A DNA stretch of 34,647 bases from CAG-791 sp002390025 (GTDB taxonomy: Bacteria > Bacillota > Clostridia > Lachnospirales > Lachnospiraceae): the NCBI GenBank assembly GCA_946543465.1, contig CAMNLR010000106.1, positions 1 through 34,647 on the forward strand. Direction: 5' to 3'. This document shows, one piece after another, positions 1-7,029 of this stretch (its first letter is position 1; every line of letters starts with the position of its first letter). The notes under the pieces were generated by a model that saw only the letters and a program-made list of their open reading frames with translations, searched no databases and had not been told where the DNA came from. The position numbers and the translations under genes were made by a program.

Positions 1-5
1 AAACG

Positions 6-48
6 GCGTTCGCCCCATTCGCGGAGCGAATTTAGCATGGGCGAACGC
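6..48. repeat. Nested inverted repeat at window start
   Basis: The 10-base arm GCGTTCGCCC (6-15) is matched exactly by GGGCGAACGC (39-48). Inside it lies a second stem, ATTCGC (17-22) with GCGAAT (26-31). RNA from either strand could fold into a long stem. There is no U-tract on either side, so it is not a plain terminator. It sits directly before a second hairpin at 51-88. Confidence 0.55.
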
Positions 49-50
49 AA

Positions 51-88
51 GTTACTGTCACGCCCCTCGAGAGGGCGTGAACAGTAAC
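51..88. repeat. Palindromic hairpin element, copy 1
   Basis: The arm GTTACTGTCACGCCC (51-65), loop CTCGAGA (66-72) and arm GGGCGTGAACAGTAAC (73-88) form a near-perfect hairpin with one extra A. It shares its ends (GTTAC/GTAAC), inner stem (CACGCCC/GGGCGTG style) and seven-base TCGAG loop with a hairpin at 24334-24374, while the middle of the stem differs in a compensated way. No T-run follows, so it does not look like an ordinary terminator. Confidence 0.6.
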
Positions 89-198
89 AAGTATCCTGCA
101 TAAAGAGATTTTTTTATAAAGAAATCTTTTCATAAAGAGGTTTTCTGCATAGAGAGGGATTCCGTATAAACAGGTATCCTGCAGAAAGAAGTCAGAGA
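83..198. repeat. Degenerate 16-17-bp tandem repeat upstream of hisA
   Basis: About six to seven diverged units can be read in a row, e.g. CATAAAGAGATTTTTT (99-114), TATAAAGAAATCTTTT (115-130), CATAAAGAGGTTTTCTG (131-147), CATAGAGAGGGATTCCG (148-164) and TATAAACAGGTATCCTG (165-181). The array fills the space where the hisA promoter and leader should be. No clear -35/-10 pair was found in it. Confidence 0.6.
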
Positions 199-233
199 GC
201 AGACAGACAAACAGGAAGAAGGCAGAGAAAGCG

Positions 234-1112
234 ATGAGACTACGTCCCTGTATCGATATTCACGGAGGTTGTGTCAAGCAGATCGTCGGTGGTTCGATCA
301 GAGAAGGACAGGCGGTGACGGAAAACTTTGTATCCGAACGAGATGCTGCCTATTACGCATCGCTCTACCGCGAAAAAGGACTTGCCGGAGGACATATTAT
401 CCTGCTCGACAGCGCAGCAGCGGACCCACAGGCCTATGAGGCGGACCGCGCCCAGGCGCTTTCCGCGCTGGCAGCCTATCCCGGAGGAATGCAGATCGGC
501 GGCGGGATCACCCCGGAAAACGCCGCTCAGTACCTCGATGCCGGTGCCTCCCATGTCATTGTGACCTCCTACGTCTTTCACGGAGGCACTCTCGACGAGG
601 AACGCCTCGAGAAAATGAAGAGGGCCGTCGGGACTGACCGCCTTGTGCTGGACCTGAGCTGCCGCAGGCTTGCGGATCCTATGACAGAGAAGAGTACCAC
701 ACCCGGGAACACTGCACCCGGGCAGGCCGCCCCGCAGGCGGACCCTGCACAGGCCGGACAGTATGCCGTCGTCACCGACAGATGGCAGAAATTCACCCGC
801 TGGATCATCACGCAGGACAACCTGTGCGCCCTTCGAAACCACTGCAGCGAGTTTCTCATTCATGCGGCGGATGTCGAAGGAAAACGCGGCGGGATCCAGG
901 AGGAACTGGTCGGGATCCTCGGGACCTTCTGTCAGGCGACAGGATTTCCCGTCACCTACGCAGGCGGCGTGCATGCCGCCCGGGACCTGGACCGCATAGC
1001 CTCCCTGTCCGGAGGCCGCCTGGATGTGACTGTCGGCAGTGCCCTGCAGATCTTCGGCGGAAGCCTGGATCTGGATGCACTTGCAGCACAGGCAGCTCAA
1101 AAGCGGTCATGA
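234..1112 (+). CDS. hisA: Eukaryotic-type HisA, ProFAR isomerase (histidine biosynthesis)
   Basis: Cytoplasmic TIM-barrel isomerase that converts ProFAR to PRFAR, the fourth step of histidine synthesis. The 292-residue protein resembles yeast HIS6 rather than ordinary bacterial HisA. HIS6-like stretches are CIDIHGG (6-12), VKQIVGG (14-20), NFVS (31-34), VIVTS (108-112), VLDLSCRR (138-145), EFLIHAADVEG (206-216) and VTVGSALQIFGG (265-276). The likely catalytic Asp residues are D8 and D140. Residues about 148-176 form a Pro/Ala/Gln/Thr-rich insert that is shorter or absent in yeast, as far as I recall that protein. The ATG at 234 starts exactly at the family's beta-1 strand; the Shine-Dalgarno (AGGAAG, about 210) is distant and weak. 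No other his gene is in the window, so this may be a stand-alone gene or the end of an operon to the left. The family call is confident; horizontal origin is inference. Confidence 0.9.
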   Translation: MRLRPCIDIHGGCVKQIVGGSIREGQAVTENFVSERDAAYYASLYREKGLAGGHIILLDSAAADPQAYEADRAQALSALAAYPGGMQIGGGITPENAAQYLDAGASHVIVTSYVFHGGTLDEERLEKMKRAVGTDRLVLDLSCRRLADPMTEKSTTPGNTAPGQAAPQADPAQAGQYAVVTDRWQKFTRWIITQDNLCALRNHCSEFLIHAADVEGKRGGIQEELVGILGTFCQATGFPVTYAGGVHAARDLDRIASLSGGRLDVTVGSALQIFGGSLDLDALAAQAAQKRS

Positions 1113-1185
1113 CGGAAAACTCCAAATTAATGATAAAGAAAGCTCAAAAATGGTCATGACGAAAAATCACGAAATGGTCATAACG
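1105..1185. repeat. Three copies of GGTCATRACG
   Basis: GGTCATGACG occurs at 1105-1114 (across the hisA stop codon) and 1152-1161, and GGTCATAACG at 1176-1185, each followed by an A-rich stretch. The spacings are 47 and 24 bases. The core TCATGA is palindromic. It could be a decayed tandem repeat or binding sites; nothing in the sequence decides. Confidence 0.35.
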
Positions 1186-1196
1186 GGAACATAACA

Positions 1197-1240
1197 AAAG
1201 GGCGTGTGAAAAACGATTTCTCATTTTTCACACGCCCTTT
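1197..1240. terminator. Bidirectional intrinsic terminator between hisA and csp
   Basis: AAAGGGCGTGTGAAAAA (1197-1213) pairs perfectly with TTTTTCACACGCCCTTT (1224-1240) around a ten-base loop. The T-run on each strand lets it end both hisA (+) and the convergent cold-shock gene (-). Confidence 0.85.
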
Positions 1241-1352
1241 GCTGTTGCAGTTTATTCGGATCTTCACTGTCCTCACTCTCTGTTCTCCAGTCTGCGAAAG
1301 CATATGAGAGAGGAATGACAGAAAAAATCTTCTTTGCCAAATGGCTTCATAA

Positions 1353-1553
1353 TCAAAGCTTGGTTACGTTGACTGCCTGAGGACCCTTCTGACCCTGGAT
1401 GACATCATACTCAACAGCCTCACCCTCTTCGAGAGACTTGAATCCTTCCTGATTGATTCCGCTGAAGTGTACGAAAACATCATTTCCCTCAGCATCAGAA
1501 ATAAATCCAAAACCTTTCTGATTATTGAACCACTTGACAGTTCCTTTGCTCAT
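1353..1553 (-). CDS. Cold-shock protein (CspA family)
   Basis: Single cold-shock domain (OB fold) of 66 residues that binds single-stranded RNA/DNA and acts as an RNA chaperone. It shows the two RNA-binding motifs, KGFGFI (RNP1) and VFVHF (RNP2), and the typical start MSKGTVKWFN. The start is placed at 1553 because GGAGGT lies eight bases upstream on the minus strand; an in-frame extension to 1574 has no family support. The gene is monocistronic: it converges on hisA, diverges from the yerC-like gene, and has an AT-rich 5' leader of about 80 bases if the promoter at 1641-1669 is correct. Which paralogue (cspA, B, C or D) it is cannot be told from one sequence. Confidence 0.95.
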   Translation of the reverse strand: MSKGTVKWFNNQKGFGFISDAEGNDVFVHFSGINQEGFKSLEEGEAVEYDVIQGQKGPQAVNVTKL

Positions 1554-1640
1554 TACTGGCACCTCCAAAAACAAAACAAATAATTACGTGTATTATGCAC
1601 AAAAGATTCACTTTATAACAGCCATTTGTGCAACGATTTC

Positions 1641-1669
1641 AACATAACACAAGTAATAACAAAAGTAAA
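1641..1669 (-). promoter_or_regulatory. Candidate promoter of the cold-shock gene
   Basis: On the minus strand TTTACT (1669-1664), a 17-base spacer and TATGTT (1646-1641) precede the csp start by about 90 bases. Both boxes match the consensus at four of six positions. TTGAAA/TATAAA with a 19-base spacer a little downstream is an alternative. Confidence 0.35.
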
Positions 1670-1757
1670 GAAGAATTTTGTTGAAACCAGAGGAAACATA
1701 TGCATAGACAATATTGAGATTTTGTACTAATATTTTGAGGAATGAAGAACATGCTTC

Positions 1758-1786
1758 TTTACTTTACCGTTTTAAAATGCTAAAAT
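1758..1786 (+). promoter_or_regulatory. Promoter of the yerC-like/yfhO-like operon
   Basis: TTTACT (1758-1763), a 17-base spacer and TAAAAT (1781-1786) make a good housekeeping-sigma promoter. The start codon at 1828 follows about 40 bases after the -10 box. Confidence 0.6.
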
Positions 1787-1827
1787 AAATAAGCTGCGTA
1801 GATTTATCATCTCAAGTGGGGGTATTC

Positions 1828-2136
1828 ATGAACAATAGAATCAGAACAGAGGCTGTCAAACACCTTTTTGAGGCTATCCTTACACTGGAAAACGAAGAAG
1901 AGTGCTTTGAGTTTTTTGAAGATCTGTGTACGGTGAATGAATTGCTGTCACTTTCCCAGCGCTTCGAGGTTGCTTCCATGCTCAAGAGAAAGGACACCTA
2001 TCTCAAAATAGCAGAGAAGACAGGGGCTTCCACGGCCACGATCAGCCGTGTCAATCGTTCTCTGAATTACGGAAATGAAGGGTATACCATGGTATTTTCC
2101 AGAATGAAGTCCTACAACGAAAATAATGAAAAGTAA
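1828..2136 (+). CDS. YerC/YecD family TrpR-like DNA-binding protein
   Basis: Small helical regulator of 102 residues from the TrpR/YerC-YecD superfamily. It has the family pattern of N-terminal helices (LFEAILTLENEEECFEFFEDLCTVNEL), the SLSQRFEVASML segment, and a helix-turn-helix in KIAEKTGASTATISRVNRSL. The ligand and targets are unknown. I prefer ATG 1828 (MNNRIRTEAV), with GTGGGGGT four to five bases upstream, over an in-frame GTG at 1816. It ends two bases before the start of the YfhO-type gene, so the two are very probably co-transcribed and translationally coupled. In other Firmicutes this family is often found alone or by DNA-metabolism genes, so the pairing here is of interest. Confidence 0.85.
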   Translation: MNNRIRTEAVKHLFEAILTLENEEECFEFFEDLCTVNELLSLSQRFEVASMLKRKDTYLKIAEKTGASTATISRVNRSLNYGNEGYTMVFSRMKSYNENNEK

Positions 2137-2138
2137 AG

Positions 2139-4916
2139 ATGAAGATTAGGAATAATACCAAAAACATATTTTTACCTGCAAAGGTTTTTACAGGAGGGGT
2201 GCTGGTCTATCTTCTTGCAGTCCTTCCTTTTTTAATTGACCGAAAGGGTCTGTTTTTTTATTACGGAGATTATAATGTCCAGCAGGTGCCCTTTCTGATT
2301 TTTGCCCACCGCGCGGTGCGCAGCGGAAGACTCCTGTGGAATCCGCTGGTTGACCTGGGCGGCAATATGACAGGCACCTTCGCCTTCTATCTCTGGGGAA
2401 GCCCTTTTTTCTGGCTGACCATTCCTTTTCCGGAGAGCTGGCTCCCCTATATGACGCCATATCTGATGGCTTTGAAATTCGGCACTGCTGCCGCAGCTTC
2501 CTGCATGTGGATCCGCACCCAGACCCGCTCGGACAGGGCGGCCGTTCTGGGAGCTTTTCTCTATGCCTTTTCAGGCTTTCAGGCCTGCAATATCGTCTTC
2601 CAGCACTTTCATGATGTGACGGCCTTTTTCCCCCTTTACCTGCTGACTTTTGACAGGTTCGTGACGGGGAGCCGGAGAGCCTGGGACCGGGGGCTTCCCC
2701 TTGCCGGCGCACAGGAGAGCGCAGGCGGACCGGGAAGGACAGAGGGCCTTTTGGGATTCACTTTGATGACTGCCCTCATGTCCGTGATCAACTACTATTT
2801 CTTCTTCGGACAGGCGGTCTTTTTTGTCCTCTACTATATAGTGCGGTGGGGGATCCGCCGTGCGAGGGGAAGCGGGGTGAAGGCGCTGGCAGCCGAGATC
2901 CTGCGTATTCTTGCCGCGGGCGCCGCCGGACTGTTACTGTCCTGTTTTTTCCTGGTCCAGTCTATCGGAGGAGTCATGGGGAACACCCGTGTCAGCCGGG
3001 TGATCAACGGCTATGATCTGGTCGCCTATCCGGATGCCGTGACGCCCCTGGCCATCCTCAAGTCCTTTTTCATGGTTCCCGACCTTATTGCCCGGGGAAC
3101 TCTGTTTACAAATGATAATATAAGGAACGGATCGCTTGCCTTTTACCTGCCCTGCTTTGCCATGGCAGGTGTCTTCGCCTACTGGATCCTGCGCCGCAGA
3201 AGCTGGAAAAAGACACTTGTCACTCTGCTCGCCGTGATGACTTTTGTCCCGGTTTTGAACGCCTCCTTTTCCGCCTTCAACTCCAATTTCTACACGCGCT
3301 GGTTCTACATGCCCATCCTCTTATGTGCCTGTATGACAGCGGAGGTGCTGGAGGAAGAGGACAGCACTGCCTTCACGCGGGGGACCCTGCTCTCACTGGC
3401 CTGTACGGCACTTTTTCTCCTTTTCTGTTTTCTTCCGGTGGAAGACGACGGCAAATGGTCCTTTACGGCAATCTGTGAAAACAGAAATCTCCTGGAAAGA
3501 GAGATCATTGCCACCTTGTTCGGCTCTGCCGTACTCCTGGTCATCCTCTTCGTCAAGCGGCGCTGCGGCAGCCTTTTTGTCAGAAAGACCGTGTCTGTCC
3601 CGGAGACTTTTGTCCCGGAGACTGCTGCCCCTGAGACTTTTGGCCGGGGGACTTCTGCCTCGGAGACTTTTGTCCCGGAGACTTCTGCCACGGAGACTTT
3701 TGTCCCGGAGACTTCTGCCCCGGAGACTTCTGAGGGCAACCCGCCTGCAGCAGCCGAAAAGGGCGCTGTATCCGCCCGGGCCGTGATCCTGACGCCGGGG
3801 ACCCTGTGCCTTGTACTGACCATCATCTGCTGTATCACCTCGACCATGGCGGTCCTGAAAAACGGCAGTTCCCTCATATCCTACACGGGATTTCAGAAGT
3901 GGCAGCGGCAGATGCTCTCTTCCCGCCCCGTGCTCGCGCCGCCTGCCTCATCGGAATCGTCACCGGCGGCGGCCGAGAACGACCCGGAGGAGGAGACCGG
4001 ACAGGAAGAGGACGCGGGTTCGCCGGCAATAGAAGACATCCCTCTGACAGACGACGGAATGGACGGACCCGTTCCAGGCGTCGATGTCCCCTTTGCCCGT
4101 GTGGAGACAGACAGTACTTCCACCAACTATGAGATGGTCTGGGGCTATCCAACCATGCACTGCTTCGAGAGCACTGTCCATCCCTCCATTTTCAAGTGGT
4201 ACCGCGGGATCGGGATGATCCGGACCGTGGAGTCCACGCTCCCCTTTGAGAGGATCGGTGCGCGGGCCCTCATGTCAGTCCGGTATTATATAGAGAATAC
4301 TCTTGTCAAACCTGACAACAGTTATACGGACCAGGGCGGGATCGACGGCTACAGCCTGATCAATGACCGGAACGGCTACAATGTCTACGAGACGGAAAAC
4401 TATATTCCCATGGGATTCTCTTTTGACAGCTATATGACGGAAGAGAATTACGATCTTCTGAAAAACGGCCCCGTGTCCGACCGGGTGCTGGTCAAGAACA
4501 TCATTCTCTCCGAAGAGATGGCAGAAAAGTACGGGGATCTCATGACGGAGGATACGGACACCGCCCCGGGACAAATGCCCTACCGGGAGTTTGCCGACTG
4601 CTGTGCAGACCGCGCCGCCTCTGCGTGCACGGAATTCGCATTTGACAAAAACGGCTTCCATGCGGAGGCGCAGATGGACAGGGACAACCTGCTGCTCTTC
4701 TCGGTCCCCTACGACCGGGGCTTCACCGCCCGGATCGACAACAGACCCGCTGAGGTCGAGTGTGCCGACTATGGTCTGACGGCCGTCTTCGTGCCTGCGG
4801 GCACGCACGAAATCACAGTCACCTACACGCCTCCGGGACTGGTGCCCGCGGCCGTGATCTCCCTGGTGACGGCAGCGGCCCTGCTTGTCTTCGGAGTCAT
4901 GACGGGGCGCCGCTGA
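2139..4916 (+). CDS. YfhO-family polytopic membrane protein with pentapeptide repeat
   Basis: The 925-residue protein belongs to the YfhO family, whose characterised members (YfhO and its relatives in Gram-positives) act in glycosylation of teichoic or lipoteichoic acids. Seen here: a first TM helix at about 16-33, the family motif GDYNVQQVPF (43-52) with its loop Asp, many hydrophobic helices up to about 480, a soluble C-terminal domain (about 660-890) and a last TM helix before the Arg-rich end. Two inserts are odd. Residues 488-532 are nine tandem PETxx pentapeptides, and about 603-645 is an acidic Ser/Pro/Glu linker; a TM helix (about 548-570) lies between them. Both inserts should lie in loops. 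The start ATG is two bases after the upstream stop, without a strong Shine-Dalgarno, so coupling is likely. The substrate is unknown. Confidence 0.8.
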   Translation: MKIRNNTKNIFLPAKVFTGGVLVYLLAVLPFLIDRKGLFFYYGDYNVQQVPFLIFAHRAVRSGRLLWNPLVDLGGNMTGTFAFYLWGSPFFWLTIPFPESWLPYMTPYLMALKFGTAAAASCMWIRTQTRSDRAAVLGAFLYAFSGFQACNIVFQHFHDVTAFFPLYLLTFDRFVTGSRRAWDRGLPLAGAQESAGGPGRTEGLLGFTLMTALMSVINYYFFFGQAVFFVLYYIVRWGIRRARGSGVKALAAEILRILAAGAAGLLLSCFFLVQSIGGVMGNTRVSRVINGYDLVAYPDAVTPLAILKSFFMVPDLIARGTLFTNDNIRNGSLAFYLPCFAMAGVFAYWILRRRSWKKTLVTLLAVMTFVPVLNASFSAFNSNFYTRWFYMPILLCACMTAEVLEEEDSTAFTRGTLLSLACTALFLLFCFLPVEDDGKWSFTAICENRNLLEREIIATLFGSAVLLVILFVKRRCGSLFVRKTVSVPETFVPETAAPETFGRGTSASETFVPETSATETFVPETSAPETSEGNPPAAAEKGAVSARAVILTPGTLCLVLTIICCITSTMAVLKNGSSLISYTGFQKWQRQMLSSRPVLAPPASSESSPAAAENDPEEETGQEEDAGSPAIEDIPLTDDGMDGPVPGVDVPFARVETDSTSTNYEMVWGYPTMHCFESTVHPSIFKWYRGIGMIRTVESTLPFERIGARALMSVRYYIENTLVKPDNSYTDQGGIDGYSLINDRNGYNVYETENYIPMGFSFDSYMTEENYDLLKNGPVSDRVLVKNIILSEEMAEKYGDLMTEDTDTAPGQMPYREFADCCADRAASACTEFAFDKNGFHAEAQMDRDNLLLFSVPYDRGFTARIDNRPAEVECADYGLTAVFVPAGTHEITVTYTPPGLVPAAVISLVTAAALLVFGVMTGRR
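3600..3734 (+). repeat. Nine-copy 15-bp in-frame minisatellite in yfhO-like gene
   Basis: Nine consecutive 15-base units of the form CCGGAGACTTnTGnC encode PETFV, PETAA, PETFG, RGTSA, SETFV, PETSA, TETFV, PETSA and PETSE. The unit length is a multiple of three, so changes in copy number keep the frame. Some neighbouring units are nearly identical, which suggests recent expansion. Confidence 0.95.
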
Positions 4917-4951
4917 AAGATGCTGAATTGCTCCTGCCGGCAAAAAGACCC

Positions 4952-5042
4952 GGGATCTGTAAATGGATCAGGAATCTGTAAACGGATCCGGAATCTGAAA
5001 AAACAGCCAGGAGCCTGAAAAAGCCCCGGGATCCGCAGCCGG
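4952..5042. repeat. Degenerate 19-20-bp tandem repeat after yfhO-like gene
   Basis: Units GGGATCTGTAAATGGATCA (4952-4970), GGAATCTGTAAACGGATCC (4971-4989), GGAATCTGAAAAAACAGCCA (4990-5009) and a shorter GGAGCCTGAAAAAGCCCC (5010-5027) follow one another, with a fifth decayed unit after them. This fills most of the 284-base gap 4917-5200. No terminator with a T-run was found; a hairpin TTCCTCCGGA/TCCGGAGAA (5064-5088) lacks one. Confidence 0.6.
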
Positions 5043-5117
5043 AAAAGAACACATGACCCCTCCTTCCTCCGGATCGGGCTCCGGAGAAGATATCTTCCCA
5101 AATCAGCCGGTTTTGAC

Positions 5118-5146
5118 TTGCAAACCGAACGTATGCGTGGTAAGAT
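5118..5146 (+). promoter_or_regulatory. Candidate promoter of the ACT regulator-hom operon
   Basis: TTGCAA (5118-5123), a 17-base spacer and TAAGAT (5141-5146). A TTGACT at 5113-5118 is a better -35 box but is badly spaced. A perfect small hairpin, GTCCGCG-AGA-CGCGGAC (5168-5184), lies in the leader just before the Shine-Dalgarno and could affect ribosome access. Confidence 0.45.
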
Positions 5147-5200
5147 ATCCATCGTGCACGCACAAATGTCCGCGAGACGCGGACTGCGGAGGAGATGAGT

Positions 5201-5638
5201 ATGGAGGGATCAACCTATTATATTGTGCATGAGTCCGCCATGCCGCCCGTGCTCAAGAAGGTGGCGGAGGCAAACCGGCTTCTCTCTTCGGGGGAAGCAA
5301 GGACCGTAAACGAAGCGGCGGAGATGGTCGGAATCGGACGCAGTTCCTACTATAAATTCAAGGATTCCGTCGAAGAGTTTCACAACGATCTTCCCGGATC
5401 CATGCTGACCATCGTGTGTGAGGTGAGCGACAGAGCGGGTATCCTCTCTGATCTGCTCCAGACGATCGCACAGTGCGGGGCAAATATCCTCACCATCCAC
5501 CAGGCCATCCCTGTGGATGATATCGCAGTTGTCAGTATCAGTATGCAGATGCTGGAAAACGCAAACAGTGTCAACACGATCATTGAGAGAGTCGCGGCAA
5601 GAGACGGCATCCGCCGCGTCCGCGTGGTCGGAAGATGA
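5201..5638 (+). CDS. UPF0735 ACT-domain protein (PheB-like)
   Basis: Predicted small regulator of 145 residues. An N-terminal helix-turn-helix-like region (about residues 10-50, with the motif NEAAEMVGIGRSSYYKFKD) is followed by a C-terminal ACT domain beginning GSMLTIVCEVSDRAGILSDLL. ACT domains usually bind amino acids. UPF0735 proteins are often called PheB but their role is not established. The start is set at ATG 5201 because GGAGGAG (5188-5194) is seven bases away; the ATG at 5195 is too close to it. The gene precedes hom by 57 bases, most likely in one operon, which fits a sensor of aspartate-family amino acids (inference). Confidence 0.85.
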   Translation: MEGSTYYIVHESAMPPVLKKVAEANRLLSSGEARTVNEAAEMVGIGRSSYYKFKDSVEEFHNDLPGSMLTIVCEVSDRAGILSDLLQTIAQCGANILTIHQAIPVDDIAVVSISMQMLENANSVNTIIERVAARDGIRRVRVVGR

Positions 5639-5695
5639 CAGTCAGTACGTTTTTTTAATAAATACGTAACAAACGGAAAGGAATGGAATAGCAAG

Positions 5696-6916
5696 ATGAT
5701 AAAAGCTGCAGTGTTGGGATTTGGAACTGTTGGCAGCGGGGTCGTAGAGCTCTTTGATATCAACCGGAAATCGGTTAAAAGAAGAGTCCCCGAAGGCGTG
5801 GAGGTCAAATATATTCTTGATCTGCGCGAGTTTCCCGACAGTCCCTATGCGGACAGGGTCGTGCATGATTTCAATATCATCCTGGAGGATCCAGAGATCC
5901 GCGTGATGTGCGAGACCATGGGAGGCAAAGAGCCCGCATTTACTTTTACCAAAAAGGCTCTTGAGAGAGGCATCAGTGTCTGCACCTCCAACAAGGAACT
6001 GGTCGCGGCGCACGGCCCCGAGCTGCTGAGGATCGCAAAAGAGAATAACTGCAGCTATCTCTTTGAGGCGAGCGTGGGCGGCGGTATTCCCATTATCCGC
6101 CCCATGAACACTTCCCTTGCCCCTGAGTACATCACCAGGATCATCGGTATCCTGAACGGCACCACCAACTATATGATGACCAGGATGGAGCAGGAGGACA
6201 TCTCCTTTGAGGACGTTCTCAAGCAGGCCCAGGAGAGAGGATACGCCGAGCGCAATCCCGAGGCGGACATCGAGGGACACGACGCCTGCCGCAAGATCGC
6301 CATCCTATCCTCCCTCATGTGCGGCAAGACCGTCCGCTACGAGGATATCCCCTGTGAAGGCATCAGCAAAATCTCCATGCTGGACGTCGCCTATGCGCGC
6401 AGCATGGGCAGGGCGATCAAGCTGCTGGGCATCAGCGAGCGCGACTGGCAGACCGGCACCTTCTACGTCCGCACAGCTCCCTACATGGTTCCCGCATCCC
6501 ACCCGCTCCACGGTGTGGAGGACGTCTTCAACGCGGTGTTCGTGCACGGAAATCTCGTGGACAATCTCATGTTCTACGGACGCGGCGCGGGCAAATTCCC
6601 CACTGCCAGCGCAGTGGTCTCGGATATGCTGGACTGTGCCCTGAACATCGGCGATAATATCCCCATCCGCTGGTCGGATGAAAAGATGGAACTCTCTGAT
6701 CCTGCCCTGAATTCCAGCCGCTTCTTTGTGCGCATTCCCGCCTCCGAGAAGGAAAAAGCCTCCAGGCTCTTCAGAGGATACGAAGAAGTCTCCCTTGCCT
6801 CTGCTCCTGCGGATGAGGCGGCGTTCACAACCGGCAGCATGAAGGAATCCTCCTTTGAGGACTGCGCAAGGCAGCTCTCCGAAGTGCGCAAGGTGATCCG
6901 TCTCCTTGAGGACTGA
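5696..6916 (+). CDS. hom: Homoserine dehydrogenase
   Basis: Reduces aspartate semialdehyde to homoserine with NAD(P)H, at the branch to threonine and methionine. The 406-residue protein starts MIKAAVLGFGTVGSGV, with the Rossmann nucleotide-binding loop GFGTVGSG. Then come the substrate region (CTSNKELVAAHG) and the catalytic core with GGGIPIIRPM, GILNGTTNYMM and the NPEADIEGHDACRKIAIL segment. The C-terminal 65-70 residues (from SSRFFVRIPA) have the length and strand-helix pattern of a degenerate ACT domain, without the usual PGVL motif, so feedback control by threonine is uncertain. It follows the UPF0735 gene and precedes lysC, which has its own promoter. AAAGGAATGG lies about ten bases before the ATG. 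Confidence 0.95.
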   Translation: MIKAAVLGFGTVGSGVVELFDINRKSVKRRVPEGVEVKYILDLREFPDSPYADRVVHDFNIILEDPEIRVMCETMGGKEPAFTFTKKALERGISVCTSNKELVAAHGPELLRIAKENNCSYLFEASVGGGIPIIRPMNTSLAPEYITRIIGILNGTTNYMMTRMEQEDISFEDVLKQAQERGYAERNPEADIEGHDACRKIAILSSLMCGKTVRYEDIPCEGISKISMLDVAYARSMGRAIKLLGISERDWQTGTFYVRTAPYMVPASHPLHGVEDVFNAVFVHGNLVDNLMFYGRGAGKFPTASAVVSDMLDCALNIGDNIPIRWSDEKMELSDPALNSSRFFVRIPASEKEKASRLFRGYEEVSLASAPADEAAFTTGSMKESSFEDCARQLSEVRKVIRLLED

Positions 6917-6927
6917 TCCGGTTTTAT

Positions 6928-6956
6928 TTGACACAGATTGTATTCTGATATATAAA
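6928..6956 (+). promoter_or_regulatory. Strong promoter of lysC
   Basis: TTGACA (6928-6933), a 17-base spacer and TATAAA (6951-6956) are close to ideal for the housekeeping sigma factor. Transcription should start near 6963, giving a leader of about 165 bases before the lysC ATG. The promoter starts 12 bases after the hom stop codon. Confidence 0.8.
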
Positions 6957-6979
6957 TGGTAGAGTATTAGAGACAGGAA

Positions 6980-7029
6980 GGCCTTTTTTCCATTCTCGCA
7001 AATGTATACGAGGGTTGGGAAAGGCTTTT
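6980..7029 (+). terminator. Terminator-like hairpin in the lysC leader (possible attenuator)
   Basis: GCCTTTTTTCC (6981-6991) pairs with GGGAAAGGC (7017-7025). An inner stem CTCG (6995-6998) with CGAG (7009-7012) extends it, and TTTTC follows. It lies downstream of the lysC promoter and about 100 bases before the start codon, so it would end hom read-through and also attenuate lysC. I could not match the leader to the lysine riboswitch or T-box consensus. Confidence 0.45.

Noticed and set aside
5168..5184. Terminator before the ACT regulator
   Set aside because: The hairpin GTCCGCG-AGA-CGCGGAC has no T-run and sits right before the Shine-Dalgarno, so it belongs to the leader.
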